A DNA stretch of 64,000 bases from Corallococcus sp. AS-1-6 (GTDB taxonomy: Bacteria; Myxococcota; Myxococcia; Myxococcales; Myxococcaceae): positions 232,735-296,734 of the forward strand of contig NZ_JAIQDE010000010.1 of assembly GCF_020037015.1 (NCBI RefSeq). The letters run 5' to 3'. Below, in pieces: positions 51,216 through 60,747 of the stretch (the first letter of the stretch is position 1; every line of letters begins with the position of its first letter). Made by a program: the position numbers and the translations under genes. The notes beneath the pieces are model-generated. The model saw only the letters and a list, made by a program, of their open reading frames with translations. It ran no database searches and was not told the DNA's origin.

Positions 51216-52373
51216 ATGCGCGACGGCCTTCACATCTTCGACGCGGACCGGCACGTCCTGGAGCCGCTGAGCCTGTGGGCGGAGCAGTTGGAGCCCGGCC
51301 TGCGCCGGCACGCGCCCCGCCCGGGACGCCTCCCGGACGAGTCGCTGGAGGAGCGCCTGGCGCGGCTGGGGCCCCAGGGCCTCCTGCCCGTGCTGCCCCT
51401 GCCGGAGGTGGACGGCAAGCCGCTGTGGAACCACATGCCGGAGAAGGCCTGGCTGGAGTTCTCCGCGCGCTCCTACGCGCAGTTGGGCCGGAACGAGCTG
51501 CTGCAGCGGCCGGACGTGTACCTGGCCCAGATGGACCGCGACGGCGTGGACATGGCGGCCCTCTTCCCCACCTACGCGCTGCTGCTGGAGGGCTTCTCCC
51601 CGCTGAAGCCCCACGTCGCCACGGCCTTCGCGTCCGTCTACAACACCTGGCTGCACGGCTTCTGCGCGCACCACCCGGAGCGCCTGCGCGGCGTGGGGCT
51701 CATCAGCCGGCACCAGCCGGAGGCCATGGTCGCCGAAGCGCGCCGCGTCGCGGGCTTCGGCTGGCGCGCGGTGATGGTGCGCCCCAACCCCATCAACGGC
51801 CGGCTCCTGTCGGACGCCGCCTACGAGCCCTTCTGGTCCGAGTGCGAGAAGCTCTCACTCGCGGTGGTGCTCCACGGCAGCGGCCACGTCTACGTGCCGT
51901 CCGCGGGCGCGGACCGCTTCGACACCCGCTTCGCCAACCACGTCTGCGCCCACCCCATGGAGCTGATGATGGGGCTGCTCGCGCTGCTCCAGGGGGGCGT
52001 GCTGGAGCGGCACCCGGCCCTGCGCATTGGCGCCATGGAGGCCGGCTGCGGCTGGCTGCCATACTGGGCCTGGCGCCTGGATGAGGAATATCGCGCTGTG
52101 GGTGCAGAGGTCTCCGCCACCATCCGACAGCTCCCTTCCTCCTACCTGCGCCAACACTGCTTCGTTTCCGTGGAACCGGACGAACCGTACCTGTCTGACG
52201 TGGTGCGCCACCTCCCGGAGGACCGATTGGTTTTTGGAAGCGACTTCCCGCATCTGGACCACGGCGAGGATGTGCTGGGTGCGATGCTGTCCTTGCGTGA
52301 CGTGATGACCGAAAGTCGTCTACGAAAGGTTCTCTGGGAAAACCCGACTCGGTTCTACGGTGTGGAACCGTGA
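51216..52373 (+). CDS. Amidohydrolase of the TOMM cluster
   Basis: 385 residues. Amidohydrolase_2 layout: HIFDADRHVLEP at the N-terminus (metal ligands as DxH instead of HxH), VVLHGSGHVY in the middle, and the Asp of FGSDFPHLDHGED near the end. Such proteins recur in TOMM clusters and may remove or hydrolyse groups on the peptide; the actual reaction is not known. Spaced 3 nt from the radical SAM gene and 10 nt from the SagB gene. Confidence 0.88.
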   Translation: MRDGLHIFDADRHVLEPLSLWAEQLEPGLRRHAPRPGRLPDESLEERLARLGPQGLLPVLPLPEVDGKPLWNHMPEKAWLEFSARSYAQLGRNELLQRPDVYLAQMDRDGVDMAALFPTYALLLEGFSPLKPHVATAFASVYNTWLHGFCAHHPERLRGVGLISRHQPEAMVAEARRVAGFGWRAVMVRPNPINGRLLSDAAYEPFWSECEKLSLAVVLHGSGHVYVPSAGADRFDTRFANHVCAHPMELMMGLLALLQGGVLERHPALRIGAMEAGCGWLPYWAWRLDEEYRAVGAEVSATIRQLPSSYLRQHCFVSVEPDEPYLSDVVRHLPEDRLVFGSDFPHLDHGEDVLGAMLSLRDVMTESRLRKVLWENPTRFYGVEP

Positions 52374-52383
52374 GGCCGCACGA

Positions 52384-53781
52384 ATGAGATTGTCGCTCGC
52401 CGAAGGTGTGGCGCTGCGTTGCCCCGACGCGGAGGACGCGCGCGTGGAGGGCCCTGGCCGCTCACTGCGGTTGGGCCCGCTGGCCCCCGGTGTGCGCGCC
52501 GTCTTCGAGTCGCTCGCGGACGGAGGCATCCACGAGACGGAGGTGCCGGCCGCCGCGGGGACGGACACGACGCTCGCGTGGTACTGGCTGGACCTGGCCG
52601 GGGACGGCGGCCTGCTGTCCTGGACGGTGGAGGAGCGCGGCAACCTGCTGCTGACGCTCACGCCCGCGTCCGCGTCCTTCCTGCGCCACCGCGCGACGTT
52701 CGACGCGGCCCAGCCGCTGCAGTTGTCGCGCTTCGCGCACACGCGCATGGCGGAGGGCCGCGCGGTGCTGGACTGCCCCACGGTGCACGCCACCGCGGCG
52801 CTGCACGACCGGCGCGTGGTGTCGCTGCTCTTCGACATGGCCCGCCCCACGCTGCTGGCGCGGCTCAACCAGTTCAACACCGGCATCGAGTCCTTCACGC
52901 TGCGCGAGCTGGTGCGCCTGCTGGCGGAGACGGGCATCCTGGTCCCCAACGGGCTGGACGTGCCGGCGTCGGAGGAGACGCAGACGGCGCTCAAGCAGTG
53001 GGAGCCGCACGACCTGCTCTTCCACCTGCGCTCGCGCGGCTGGGGCCACCAGACGCGCGCGGGGGCCACCTACCGCTTCCGGGGAGAGCTGCCCAACCCG
53101 CCCGCCCTCAAGCCCACCGTGACGGAAGAGGGGGTGGACCTGTACCGGCCGGACCTGGAGGCGCTGCGCGCGGGCGGCGACCGCTCCTTCACGGAGGTGC
53201 TGGAGGCCCGCCGCAGCCTGCGAGGCCGGGGCGCGGCCCCCCTCACCGTGAAGCAACTGGGCGAGCTGCTCTACCGCGCCGCGCGCGTGCGCGACGTGCG
53301 CACCACGCAGGACGGCGAAGTCACCGACCGGCCCTACCCCGGCGCGGGCGCGGTGTACGCGCTGGAGCTCTACCCCCTGGTGGGCGAGTGCCAGGGCCTG
53401 GCCCCGGGCGCCTACCACTACGATCCGCTGGGCCACCGCCTGGAGAAGCTGAGCGGCCCCACGCCGGAGTTCCACGCGCTGCTGGACGAGGCCCGCGCGC
53501 CGGTGGAGCCCTTCGAGCGGCCGGAGGTGCTGATGGTGGTGGCCGCGCGCGTGCCCCGGCTCGCGTGGAAGTACGAGACGCTGGCGTACTCGCTGGTGCT
53601 GCAGGACACGGGAGCGCTGGTGCAGACGCTCTACCTGGTGTCCACCGCGCTGGGCTTGAGGCCCTACGCGCTGGGCCGGAGCGATCCGGACTTCTTCCAG
53701 CGCGTGGCGGGCGTGGACGGCTTCGGCGAGGCCAGCGTGGGCGCCTTCGCGGTGTCGGGGGGCGAGTCCCAGGAGCGCTGA
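52384..53781 (+). CDS. SagB-type FMN dehydrogenase
   Basis: 465 residues from ATG 52384 with GAGG 8 nt upstream. The C-terminal half is the nitroreductase-like SagB domain: FTEVLEARRSLRGRGAAPLT, then VKQLGELLYRAARVR, RPYPGAGAVYALELYPL, GAYHYDPLGHRLEKL and YETLAYSLVLQDTGALVQTLYLV. It oxidises azolines to azoles with FMN. The N-terminal 230 residues are the usual long extension. Its stop lies in a hairpin shared with the convergent precursor gene. Confidence 0.93.
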   Translation: MRLSLAEGVALRCPDAEDARVEGPGRSLRLGPLAPGVRAVFESLADGGIHETEVPAAAGTDTTLAWYWLDLAGDGGLLSWTVEERGNLLLTLTPASASFLRHRATFDAAQPLQLSRFAHTRMAEGRAVLDCPTVHATAALHDRRVVSLLFDMARPTLLARLNQFNTGIESFTLRELVRLLAETGILVPNGLDVPASEETQTALKQWEPHDLLFHLRSRGWGHQTRAGATYRFRGELPNPPALKPTVTEEGVDLYRPDLEALRAGGDRSFTEVLEARRSLRGRGAAPLTVKQLGELLYRAARVRDVRTTQDGEVTDRPYPGAGAVYALELYPLVGECQGLAPGAYHYDPLGHRLEKLSGPTPEFHALLDEARAPVEPFERPEVLMVVAARVPRLAWKYETLAYSLVLQDTGALVQTLYLVSTALGLRPYALGRSDPDFFQRVAGVDGFGEASVGAFAVSGGESQER

Positions 53782-53805
53782 AGCGCCCCCCGAGCGGGCT
53801 TCAGC
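53777..53805 (+). terminator. Bidirectional terminator between dehydrogenase and precursor
   Basis: GCTGAAGC (53777-53784) pairs with GCTTCAGC (53798-53805) across a 13-nt loop. The stop codons of both convergent genes lie in the arms. No T-run, which is normal in such GC-rich genomes. Confidence 0.55.
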
Positions 53806-54214
53806 AGCAGGGGCTGCCGCAGCAGTGCGAGCGGCCGTAGGTGTCGGTGAGGCTGGAGAGCGCCACGGCGTGGTCCGCCACGTCGGCCGGCTTCTTCGGC
53901 AGGTGCAGCTCCACCTCCGCGTTGTTCACCTTCCAGGTGCCGTCCGTCGCCGCGTCCTGCGCGGTGGAGGGGACGACCTTCAGGTGGATGCTGGCGGGCA
54001 GGTCGAAGTCGAAGCGCTTCTTGAGGGCCGCGCGCGGGTCCTTCTGGAGGGCCGCCTCGAACTCGGGCTCCTTCCACGCCAGCGCGACGGCGCGCATCCA
54101 CACGGCCTGCCAGTCATTCACCGAGGCCTTGGCCTCCGGGCCCCGCGCGGGCTTGCGCGCCAGCGGACGGGCCCGTGCGGGCGCGGCCTTCGACTCCGGC
54201 TTCTTCTTGCTCAT
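53801..54214 (-). CDS. TOMM precursor peptide with NHLP leader
   Basis: 137 residues from ATG 54214, GGAGGAG 9 nt upstream, one base after the kinase stop. The N-terminal 30 residues are Lys/Arg/Ala/Pro-rich. Residues 33-110 form a nitrile-hydratase-like leader (VWMRAVALAWKEPEFEAALQ with KDPRAALKKRFDFDLP, then IHLKVVPST and VELHLP). The core is the C-terminal segment ending in TYGRSHCCGSPCC, with four Cys plus Ser and Thr able to cyclise. The unusually long leader and short Cys-dense core match the NHLP-type TOMM precursors. The leader cleavage point is not visible; a junction after the VALSS region is a guess. Confidence 0.9.
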   Translation of the reverse strand: MSKKKPESKAAPARARPLARKPARGPEAKASVNDWQAVWMRAVALAWKEPEFEAALQKDPRAALKKRFDFDLPASIHLKVVPSTAQDAATDGTWKVNNAEVELHLPKKPADVADHAVALSSLTDTYGRSHCCGSPCC

Positions 54215-54215
54215 G

Positions 54216-57200
54216 TCAGCGATCTCCTCCCAGCGCATCCAACAGCGCGCGGGCCTCCGAGACGGGCGGGGTTCCCCATCCTTCGGAGAAGGTACTGTAG
54301 ACCGTTTGCAGCCGTTGCCGGGCTTCTTCCTGCCGCCCGGATGCCTGGAGCACCCGCGCCAGGGCGGTGACGGCCTGCAGCTCCCGCATCCGGGCCCCCT
54401 GCGCGTGCGCCACCTCCGCCGCCTGCCGGAAGCACGACTCCGCGGAGGGTGCAGTGTTTCCATCCCGCTGCAGCAGCACCCGCCCCTTGACGTGGAGCAG
54501 CTTGGACTCGTGGTACGCCTCGCCCAGGGCCTGCGCGCGCTGCCGGCCGCGCTCCACGGAGGCGAGCGCCGCCTCCACGTGGCCCAGCTCCAGCTCCAGC
54601 TCCCCGAGCAGGGCGTAGTACGCCGGCTGGTCCATCTCCGTGCCGAACGCCTCGCGCAGCGCCACGCTGCGCCGCATCGTCTCCAGGTCCTTCACGGCCC
54701 AGGCGCGCAGGATGCCCACGTAGGCGGACTGCTCCAGCAGGCCGTAGCGGTGGGACAGCTCCGTGTGCTGGGCGATGAGCTGGAGCGCCTCCGTCCGGTC
54801 GTTGTGCTCCTGGGCGATGAGCAGCAGGTAGATGAACGACAGGCCGATGCTGGTGCCGTGGTTCAGCTCGCGGCCCCACGCCACCGCGGCCTCGCCGTGC
54901 GCCTTCGCCTGGTCCGGGAAGCCCAGCAGCCACAGGCCCCGGCACAGCACGGACTCGCCGCCCACGCGCGTGTCCTGTCCGTAGAGGATGCGGTGCATCC
55001 GGTGCGCCACCGGGTCGAACAGCGCCAGGCACCGGTCCGCCTTCGCCTTCGCCTCGCCCAGGCGGCCTTCCAGCAGCTCGATGTTGGAGAGGATGGTGAG
55101 CGCCACCGCCTCCTGGCCCGCGTCGCCGTTGCGCTGCGCCAGCGCCACCAGCCGATCCAACAGGCCGCGCACCCGGCGCTGATCCCCGCCCAGGTGGTAG
55201 TAGATGGAGAGGACCCACAGGGTCGGGGCCGCGTAGGGGCTCTCCCCCACCGTGAAGAGCAGCTCCAGCGAGCGCTCGGCCACGGTGCGCAGGTCCTGCG
55301 AGCGCCAGCCCTGCGTGGACATCAGCGCCGGCGCGAGCACGCCGTTGAGGCTCAGCTCCAACTGCGCGCGCTCCAGCGGGTCGTCGATGGCGTCCAGCCA
55401 CGACAGGCCCAGCCGGGCGAAGAGGATGGCCTCCAGGTAGGCGGAGCGCACCAGCGCGGCGAACGCGGCCTTCTGCGCGTAGAGGATGGCCTTGCGCTTC
55501 AGGTTCGCGGCGGCCCAGTGGTGCGCCAGCAGGTCCGGCCGCGACTCCACCTGCTCCGGGAAGTGCGCCTCCAGCGCCTCCGCCGTCTTCGCGTGCATCT
55601 GCTGGCGGTACCGCTTGAGCATGGAGTCGTAGGCCGCGTCCCGCACCAGCGCGTGCTTGAAGAGGTACACGGGCCCCTTCGGCCGGCGCTTGCGGTGCAG
55701 GAGCCCCGAGCCCACCAGCCGCTCCAGGTCCGCCTCCAGCGCCTCGGGCGTCAGGGGGCTCACGTGGCGCAGCAGCTCATGCGTCAGCTCGCGGCCCAGC
55801 ACGGAGGCGATCTGCGCGGTCTCCTTCGCGCGGCCCAGCCGGTCCAGGCGCGCGACGAGCAGGTCGCGCAGCGTGCCCGGCACCGCCGGCCCCGCCTTGC
55901 TGGCCTCCAGCGCGAAGCGGCCCTCGCGCTCCACCAGCGCGCCGGACTCGCGCAGCGTGCGCACCAGCTCCTCCACGAACAGCGGGATGCCGTCCGTGCG
56001 CGTGGCGATCTCCTCCAGCGCCTCCGGGGAGAGCGGGCCTCCCGCGGCGGCGGTGGCCAGCCGCTCCACCTCCGCGCGGGCCAGCGCGCCCAACTGCACC
56101 TGCGTCACCGACGACGCGGCCCAGGGCGGCTCCAGCTCCGGCCGCGCGCTGAACAGCGCGAGCAGGCGCGACGAGGACACCTCCTCCACCAGCGCCTTGA
56201 GCAGCTCCAGCGTGGACGGGTCCGCCCAGTGCAGGTCCTCCAGCGCCAGCACCACGGGCTGCCGCTCCGCCATGGCGGCGAGGAACGCGAGCAGCGCGTT
56301 GCGCGTGAGCTCCCGGTGCTTCATGGGCGACACGTCCAGCGGCGCCCAGCGCTCCGGCGGCAGCGGCAGGGACAGCAGCGCCGCGAACAGGGGCAGCGTC
56401 TCCGGCAGCTCGAAGCTGTAGCCGGACAGGAGCGCCTCCAGGCCCGTCAGCCGGCCCTCCGGCGGCAGGTCGCGGTTCGGGTCCAGCATCCGCGTGAGCA
56501 GGTCCACCACGGGGGCATACGCCTGGCCGGAGCTGTCCTGCGTGCAGCGGGCCTCCAGCCACGTGTGGGGCTCCGCGCCCAGCCGGTCTCCCAGCTCGCG
56601 CACGAGGCGCGACTTGCCGATGCCCGGCTCGCCGGTGATGAGCACCGCCTGCCCCTGCCCCGCGCGCACCTGCTCCCAGCGCGACAGCACCAGGTCCAGC
56701 TCGCGCGAGCGGCCCACCAGCGTGAGCGTGTCGTCCGTGCCGCTCCACGTCGCGTCCGCGCCCTGCAGGGCGAACGTCTCCAACCCCGGGGGCAACAGCT
56801 CGCTCGGGGACGCGGGCACGCGCTCCAGCGGGAAGTGCTTGCGCACCAGTTGCTGCGTGTCCCCCGTGAGGAGGATGGCGCCCGACGGCGCGGAGGTGGA
56901 CAGCCGGAAGGCCAGCTTCGGCGTGGTGCCCACCACGAAGCCCAGGCCGGAGAGCGTCGGGTCCCGCTGCTCGCGAGACACCACCAGGCCCGTGTGCAGG
57001 CCCACGCGGATCTCCACCCGCGTGCCGCGCTCGGCCTCGATGGCCCGGCCGCGCCGCTTCACCTCCGCCACCATGTCCAGCGCCGCCTGCGCCGCGCGCC
57101 GCGCGTCGTCCTCCCGCGCCGCCGGATAGCCGAAGTAGAAGAGGACGATGTCGCCCAGCGCGCTGGCGATGTGGCCGTTGTAGCGCCGGGCGATCTCGAT

Positions 57201-58319
57201 GCAGACCTCCTGCTGGGCCCCCAGCACGTGATCCAGCTCCTCGATGTCCACCGGCCCCGGCGCCGTCTGCGTCGCGGACAGCGTGCAGCACACCACCGTC
57301 AACTGCCGGCGCTCCCCTTCCGCCCACCGGCGCGAGCGCGTGGACACGGCGTTGGGCGTGCGGCTGGACAGCTCCACCGTCGCCGTCTCCGCGTTGGGGG
57401 CCGCGGGCTGGATGCGCACGGGCGCGGGCCGGCGCGGCAGGTTGGACACGTCCACCGCCTCCAACTGGCGCAGCAGCACCTCCGCGGACACGGTGCGCTG
57501 GGACGCGTCCTTCGCGGTGACGCGCTGGAGCAGCTTGCCCAGCGGGTGCGCGGCGATGGCCGGCGGGATGGGCACCGGCTCCGTGGAGAGCTGCTGGAAG
57601 ATGACCTCCGCGACGGTGGCGCCCTCGAAGACGCGGCGGCCGGTGAGGCACTCCAGGAACACCAGCCCCCACGCGTACAGGTCCGAGCGCGGCGTGGGCG
57701 CCTGCCCGCGGAGCTGCTCCGGCGCCGCGTACGACGGCGTGCCCAGCGACTCATTGGTGGACGTGATGCGCGGCTGGCCCTCCCCCCGGGCAAGCTCGTC
57801 CGTCACCGACCCGATGCCGAAGTCCAGCACCAGCGCGTTGCGCCGGGCCCCGGTGGGCACGACCATGATGTTCGCGGGCTTCAGGTCGCGGTGCACCACG
57901 TTCTGCGCGTGCGCGCACGCCAGCGCGTCCAGCAACTGGAGCATCAGGTGGCGCGCCTCCACGGGGTCCAGCACGCCCTCCTCCGCGAGCACCTGCGCCA
58001 GGTTCTTGCCCGGCACGAACTCGAAGATGGAGTAGACGGCGCCGCCCTGCGCGCGGCCCGAGTCGATGAGCCGCACGATGTTCGGGTGGTGCATCTGCGC
58101 GCACAGCTTCATCTCGCGCTCGAAGCGCGCGCTGCGGCGCTCCACGGACTCCGGCGTCGCGCCGTCCGTCAGGCGCAGCAGCTTCACCGCCACGTTCTGG
58201 CCGGTGGTCACCTGGCGGGCCTTGTAGACGCGGCCGAAGCCGCCCTCGCCCAGCTCCGACAGCAGCTCGTACCGGCCCTGGAAGGCTTCCAGCAGCGCGG
58301 GGTCCATGAGGTTCTTCAT
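54216..58319 (-). CDS. TOMM kinase/cyclase/ATPase/TPR regulator
   Basis: 1367 residues. N-terminal Ser/Thr kinase (LGEGGFGRVYKARQV, catalytic HRDLKPANIM, DFG in VLDFGIG, APEQL). Then a class III nucleotide cyclase-like domain (about 335-500; RRQLTVVCCTLS, GHIASALGDIVLFYFGYP), an AAA/STAND ATPase (GEPGIGKSRLVRELG near 560, HWADPS downstream) and a TPR-rich C-terminal 600 residues. This is the architecture described as the TOMM system kinase/cyclase fusion protein. It probably senses a signal and controls cluster activity. Cyclase activity is doubtful until the metal Asp pair is checked. It overlaps the histidine kinase stop by 4 nt. Confidence 0.92.
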   Translation of the reverse strand: MKNLMDPALLEAFQGRYELLSELGEGGFGRVYKARQVTTGQNVAVKLLRLTDGATPESVERRSARFEREMKLCAQMHHPNIVRLIDSGRAQGGAVYSIFEFVPGKNLAQVLAEEGVLDPVEARHLMLQLLDALACAHAQNVVHRDLKPANIMVVPTGARRNALVLDFGIGSVTDELARGEGQPRITSTNESLGTPSYAAPEQLRGQAPTPRSDLYAWGLVFLECLTGRRVFEGATVAEVIFQQLSTEPVPIPPAIAAHPLGKLLQRVTAKDASQRTVSAEVLLRQLEAVDVSNLPRRPAPVRIQPAAPNAETATVELSSRTPNAVSTRSRRWAEGERRQLTVVCCTLSATQTAPGPVDIEELDHVLGAQQEVCIEIARRYNGHIASALGDIVLFYFGYPAAREDDARRAAQAALDMVAEVKRRGRAIEAERGTRVEIRVGLHTGLVVSREQRDPTLSGLGFVVGTTPKLAFRLSTSAPSGAILLTGDTQQLVRKHFPLERVPASPSELLPPGLETFALQGADATWSGTDDTLTLVGRSRELDLVLSRWEQVRAGQGQAVLITGEPGIGKSRLVRELGDRLGAEPHTWLEARCTQDSSGQAYAPVVDLLTRMLDPNRDLPPEGRLTGLEALLSGYSFELPETLPLFAALLSLPLPPERWAPLDVSPMKHRELTRNALLAFLAAMAERQPVVLALEDLHWADPSTLELLKALVEEVSSSRLLALFSARPELEPPWAASSVTQVQLGALARAEVERLATAAAGGPLSPEALEEIATRTDGIPLFVEELVRTLRESGALVEREGRFALEASKAGPAVPGTLRDLLVARLDRLGRAKETAQIASVLGRELTHELLRHVSPLTPEALEADLERLVGSGLLHRKRRPKGPVYLFKHALVRDAAYDSMLKRYRQQMHAKTAEALEAHFPEQVESRPDLLAHHWAAANLKRKAILYAQKAAFAALVRSAYLEAILFARLGLSWLDAIDDPLERAQLELSLNGVLAPALMSTQGWRSQDLRTVAERSLELLFTVGESPYAAPTLWVLSIYYHLGGDQRRVRGLLDRLVALAQRNGDAGQEAVALTILSNIELLEGRLGEAKAKADRCLALFDPVAHRMHRILYGQDTRVGGESVLCRGLWLLGFPDQAKAHGEAAVAWGRELNHGTSIGLSFIYLLLIAQEHNDRTEALQLIAQHTELSHRYGLLEQSAYVGILRAWAVKDLETMRRSVALREAFGTEMDQPAYYALLGELELELGHVEAALASVERGRQRAQALGEAYHESKLLHVKGRVLLQRDGNTAPSAESCFRQAAEVAHAQGARMRELQAVTALARVLQASGRQEEARQRLQTVYSTFSEGWGTPPVSEARALLDALGGDR

Positions 58320-60106
58320 CGCGTTCCCGAGCCTCGCTCCATGGGTGACCGTCCCCCCCGCCTGGGCAGGGTGATGACGAACTCCGTGAACTCCCCTGGC
58401 ACCGACTCCATGCGGAACGTGCCCTGGTGTCCCTGCACGATGATGTCATGGCTGAGTGACATCCCCAGCCCCGTGCCCTGCCCCGGCGGCTTCGTGGTGA
58501 AGAAGGGGTCGAAGATTCTTCCCGCGCTCTCCGTGGGGATGCCCGGCCCGTTGTCGCGCAGCCGGACCTCCACCTGCTCCTGACGCGCGAGGGTGCGCAC
58601 CTTGAGCACCGGCACGTACGTGGCCCCCTGCGTCTGGCGCTTCTGACGCATGGCGTAGAGCGCGTTGTCCACGACGTTGATGATGACGCGGCCCACGTCC
58701 GCGCGGCTGAGCTCCAGCCGCCCCACGGCCGGGTCGTACTCGGCGTCCAGGTGGACGGACAGGGGCTCGCCGCGCATGCCGCCCTGCCCCAGCGCGACGC
58801 TCTCCGCGACCAGGGCGTTGAGCTCCACCGGTTCGCGCGGACCGGGCGAGCGGCGCGCGTGCTGGAGCATGTTCTGGATGAGCGCGTCCGCGCGGCGGCC
58901 GTGCTCGTTGATCTTCTGGACGTTGGTGCGCAGGCACGCGAGCGCCTCGTCCACGTCGCGCACGGAGTCCGCCGTCAGCCGCTCGCGCTGCGGCTCCAGC
59001 ACGCCGGCCAGGTCCTCCGTGAGCCCCACGGAGAGGCCGGCGAAGTTGCTGATGAAGTTGAGCGGGTTGCGCAGCTCGTGCGCCATGCCGCCCACCAGCG
59101 CCGCGAGCGAGGCCAGCTTCGCGTCCATGATGAGCTGCATGCGCTGCACCGTCTCCTGCTCGATGCGGCGGTAGAGCCGCGCGTTCTCCAGCGCGAGCGC
59201 CGCCTGCCCCGCGAACGCGACGAGGAAGTCCAGGTCGTCCTCGGAGAAGCTCTTGGGCGTGGAGACGTTGTCCACGTACAGCACGCCCAGCACCTCGTCG
59301 CGGGGCTTGAGCGGCACGCACATGGAGGCGCGGATGGAGCTGAAGATGACGGACTCCGCGGCGCCCAGGCGCGGATCATTCACCGCGTCGGAGAAGAGCG
59401 CCGCCACGCTCCGGCGCAGCACGAAGTCCACGATGTTCTGGCTGTAGATGGGCCCGCGCACGGCCGTGCCCTCGGCCGTCTTCGTCACGCGCGGCTCCAG
59501 CTTCCCGGTGCCCTCGTCCATGAGCAGGATGGCGCCCCGCTCCACGTGGAGGATTTGAAACGCCAGGTCCAGCACCCGGCCGGGCAGCGCCTCCAGGTCG
59601 TCCGTGACGGACAGCAGCTTCGCCACCTCCTGGAGGATGCGCATCCGCTCGCGGGCGCGCGTGGCCGTGCCGGGGGGCTCCACCGCGGAACGCTCCGAGC
59701 CGGACACCGCCTGCACCAGCGTCTTCAGCGGCACGCGGGTGAGCGCGCGCGTGAGCTGGGGGCGGGGTTCGCCGGATGCCGAGCCGGAGCCGGGCGGGCC
59801 CGCGGGCGCGGCCGGCGGCGCTTCGTGGGTGAGCAGGAAGACGAGCTCGCCCAGGGTCAGCGTGTCGCCGGGGCGCAGCTCCTTGCGGCGGATCTGCACG
59901 CCGTTGACGAAGGTGCCGTTCTTGCTCCCCAGGTCGGTGACGAAGAAGCGCCCGTCGGAGGACTCGATGCGGGCGTGCTGGCGGGACAGGCTGCGGTGGG
60001 GGATGCAGATGCCCTGGTCGTCCGCGCGGCCAATGGTGATGGGCGCGTCCCCCAGCGGGTAGGACAGCTCATCCGGCTGGCCTGGATTGTAGACGAGCAT
60101 CGGCAC
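58316..60106 (-). CDS. FHA-GAF sensor histidine kinase
   Basis: 596 residues. FHA domain at 20-85 (ITIGRADDQGICIPHRSLSR, DLGSKNGTFVNG), which binds phospho-Thr; GAF domain about 155-310 (ERGAILLMDE, SMCVPLKPRDEVLGVLYVDN); then DHp with the H-box AHELRNPLNFISN near 345 and HATPase (VINVVDNALYA, DNGPGIP, GTGLGMSL). Coupled by ATGA to the kinase/cyclase gene, so the phospho-Thr reader may listen to that kinase. No receiver domain or response regulator is adjacent. Cytoplasmic. Confidence 0.92.
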   Translation of the reverse strand: MPMLVYNPGQPDELSYPLGDAPITIGRADDQGICIPHRSLSRQHARIESSDGRFFVTDLGSKNGTFVNGVQIRRKELRPGDTLTLGELVFLLTHEAPPAAPAGPPGSGSASGEPRPQLTRALTRVPLKTLVQAVSGSERSAVEPPGTATRARERMRILQEVAKLLSVTDDLEALPGRVLDLAFQILHVERGAILLMDEGTGKLEPRVTKTAEGTAVRGPIYSQNIVDFVLRRSVAALFSDAVNDPRLGAAESVIFSSIRASMCVPLKPRDEVLGVLYVDNVSTPKSFSEDDLDFLVAFAGQAALALENARLYRRIEQETVQRMQLIMDAKLASLAALVGGMAHELRNPLNFISNFAGLSVGLTEDLAGVLEPQRERLTADSVRDVDEALACLRTNVQKINEHGRRADALIQNMLQHARRSPGPREPVELNALVAESVALGQGGMRGEPLSVHLDAEYDPAVGRLELSRADVGRVIINVVDNALYAMRQKRQTQGATYVPVLKVRTLARQEQVEVRLRDNGPGIPTESAGRIFDPFFTTKPPGQGTGLGMSLSHDIIVQGHQGTFRMESVPGEFTEFVITLPRRGGRSPMERGSGTR

Positions 60107-60174
60107 GGCCTTCGGACCCCCTCCCGGGTCACCAGCCTAGCCGAAAAGCGACGGCCGGAACCGGCCCGGCCGTC

Positions 60175-60741
60175 TCAGGCGGCGCTCGCGGCCGGAGCCA
60201 GCAGCCCCCGGTCGCGCAGCGTGTCGAGGATGCGCTCCAGCCCCGCCTCCACCGTCTCCGCGTCGGAGCGGACGGTGATTTCGGGGGACTCGGGCGGCTC
60301 GTACGGGTCCGACACGCCGGTGAAGTGGGGAATCTCCCCGGCCAGGGCCTTCTTGTAGAGCCCCTTCACGTCGCGGGCGATGAGCGCGTCCAGGCTGGCC
60401 TGGACGTAGCACTCCAGGAACGGGATGCCGGCCTGGGTGGCCAGGGCGCGCACCTCGTCCCGGGAGCTCTTGTAGGGCGAGATGGCCGCGGTGATGACGC
60501 CCACCTCGTGCTTCGCCAGCACCCGCGCCACGTAGCCGATGCGCCGGACGTTCTCCTCGCGGTCCGCGCGGCTGAAGCCCAGGCCGCGGGAGAGGTACGT
60601 GCGCACCTCGTCCCCGTCCAGCAGCTCCACGCGCTGCACGGGCGACAACTGCCGCGCCACCGCGGTGGACAGCGTGCTCTTGCCCGCGCCGGACATGCCG
60701 GTGAACCAGAGGATGAAGCCCGGACGCTGTTGCATCGCCAT
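60175..60741 (-). CDS. cysC: Adenylylsulfate (APS) kinase
   Basis: 188 residues. P-loop TGMSGAGKST (14-23), DGDEVR, the RADREENVRRIGYVA stretch with the APS-binding and mobile-lid residues, and FLECYVQASLDALIARDVKG are the CysC signatures. It phosphorylates APS to PAPS. Third gene of the sulfate activation operon, 6 nt after cysN. Confidence 0.95.
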   Translation of the reverse strand: MAMQQRPGFILWFTGMSGAGKSTLSTAVARQLSPVQRVELLDGDEVRTYLSRGLGFSRADREENVRRIGYVARVLAKHEVGVITAAISPYKSSRDEVRALATQAGIPFLECYVQASLDALIARDVKGLYKKALAGEIPHFTGVSDPYEPPESPEITVRSDAETVEAGLERILDTLRDRGLLAPAASAA

Positions 60742-60747
60742 TCCCTT

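Noticed and set aside
53841..58583. 1580-codon plus-strand open frame
   Set aside because: It is the antisense shadow of the kinase/cyclase gene; composition is Arg/Gln/His/Leu-rich with no domain, while the minus strand shows kinase, cyclase and ATPase motifs.
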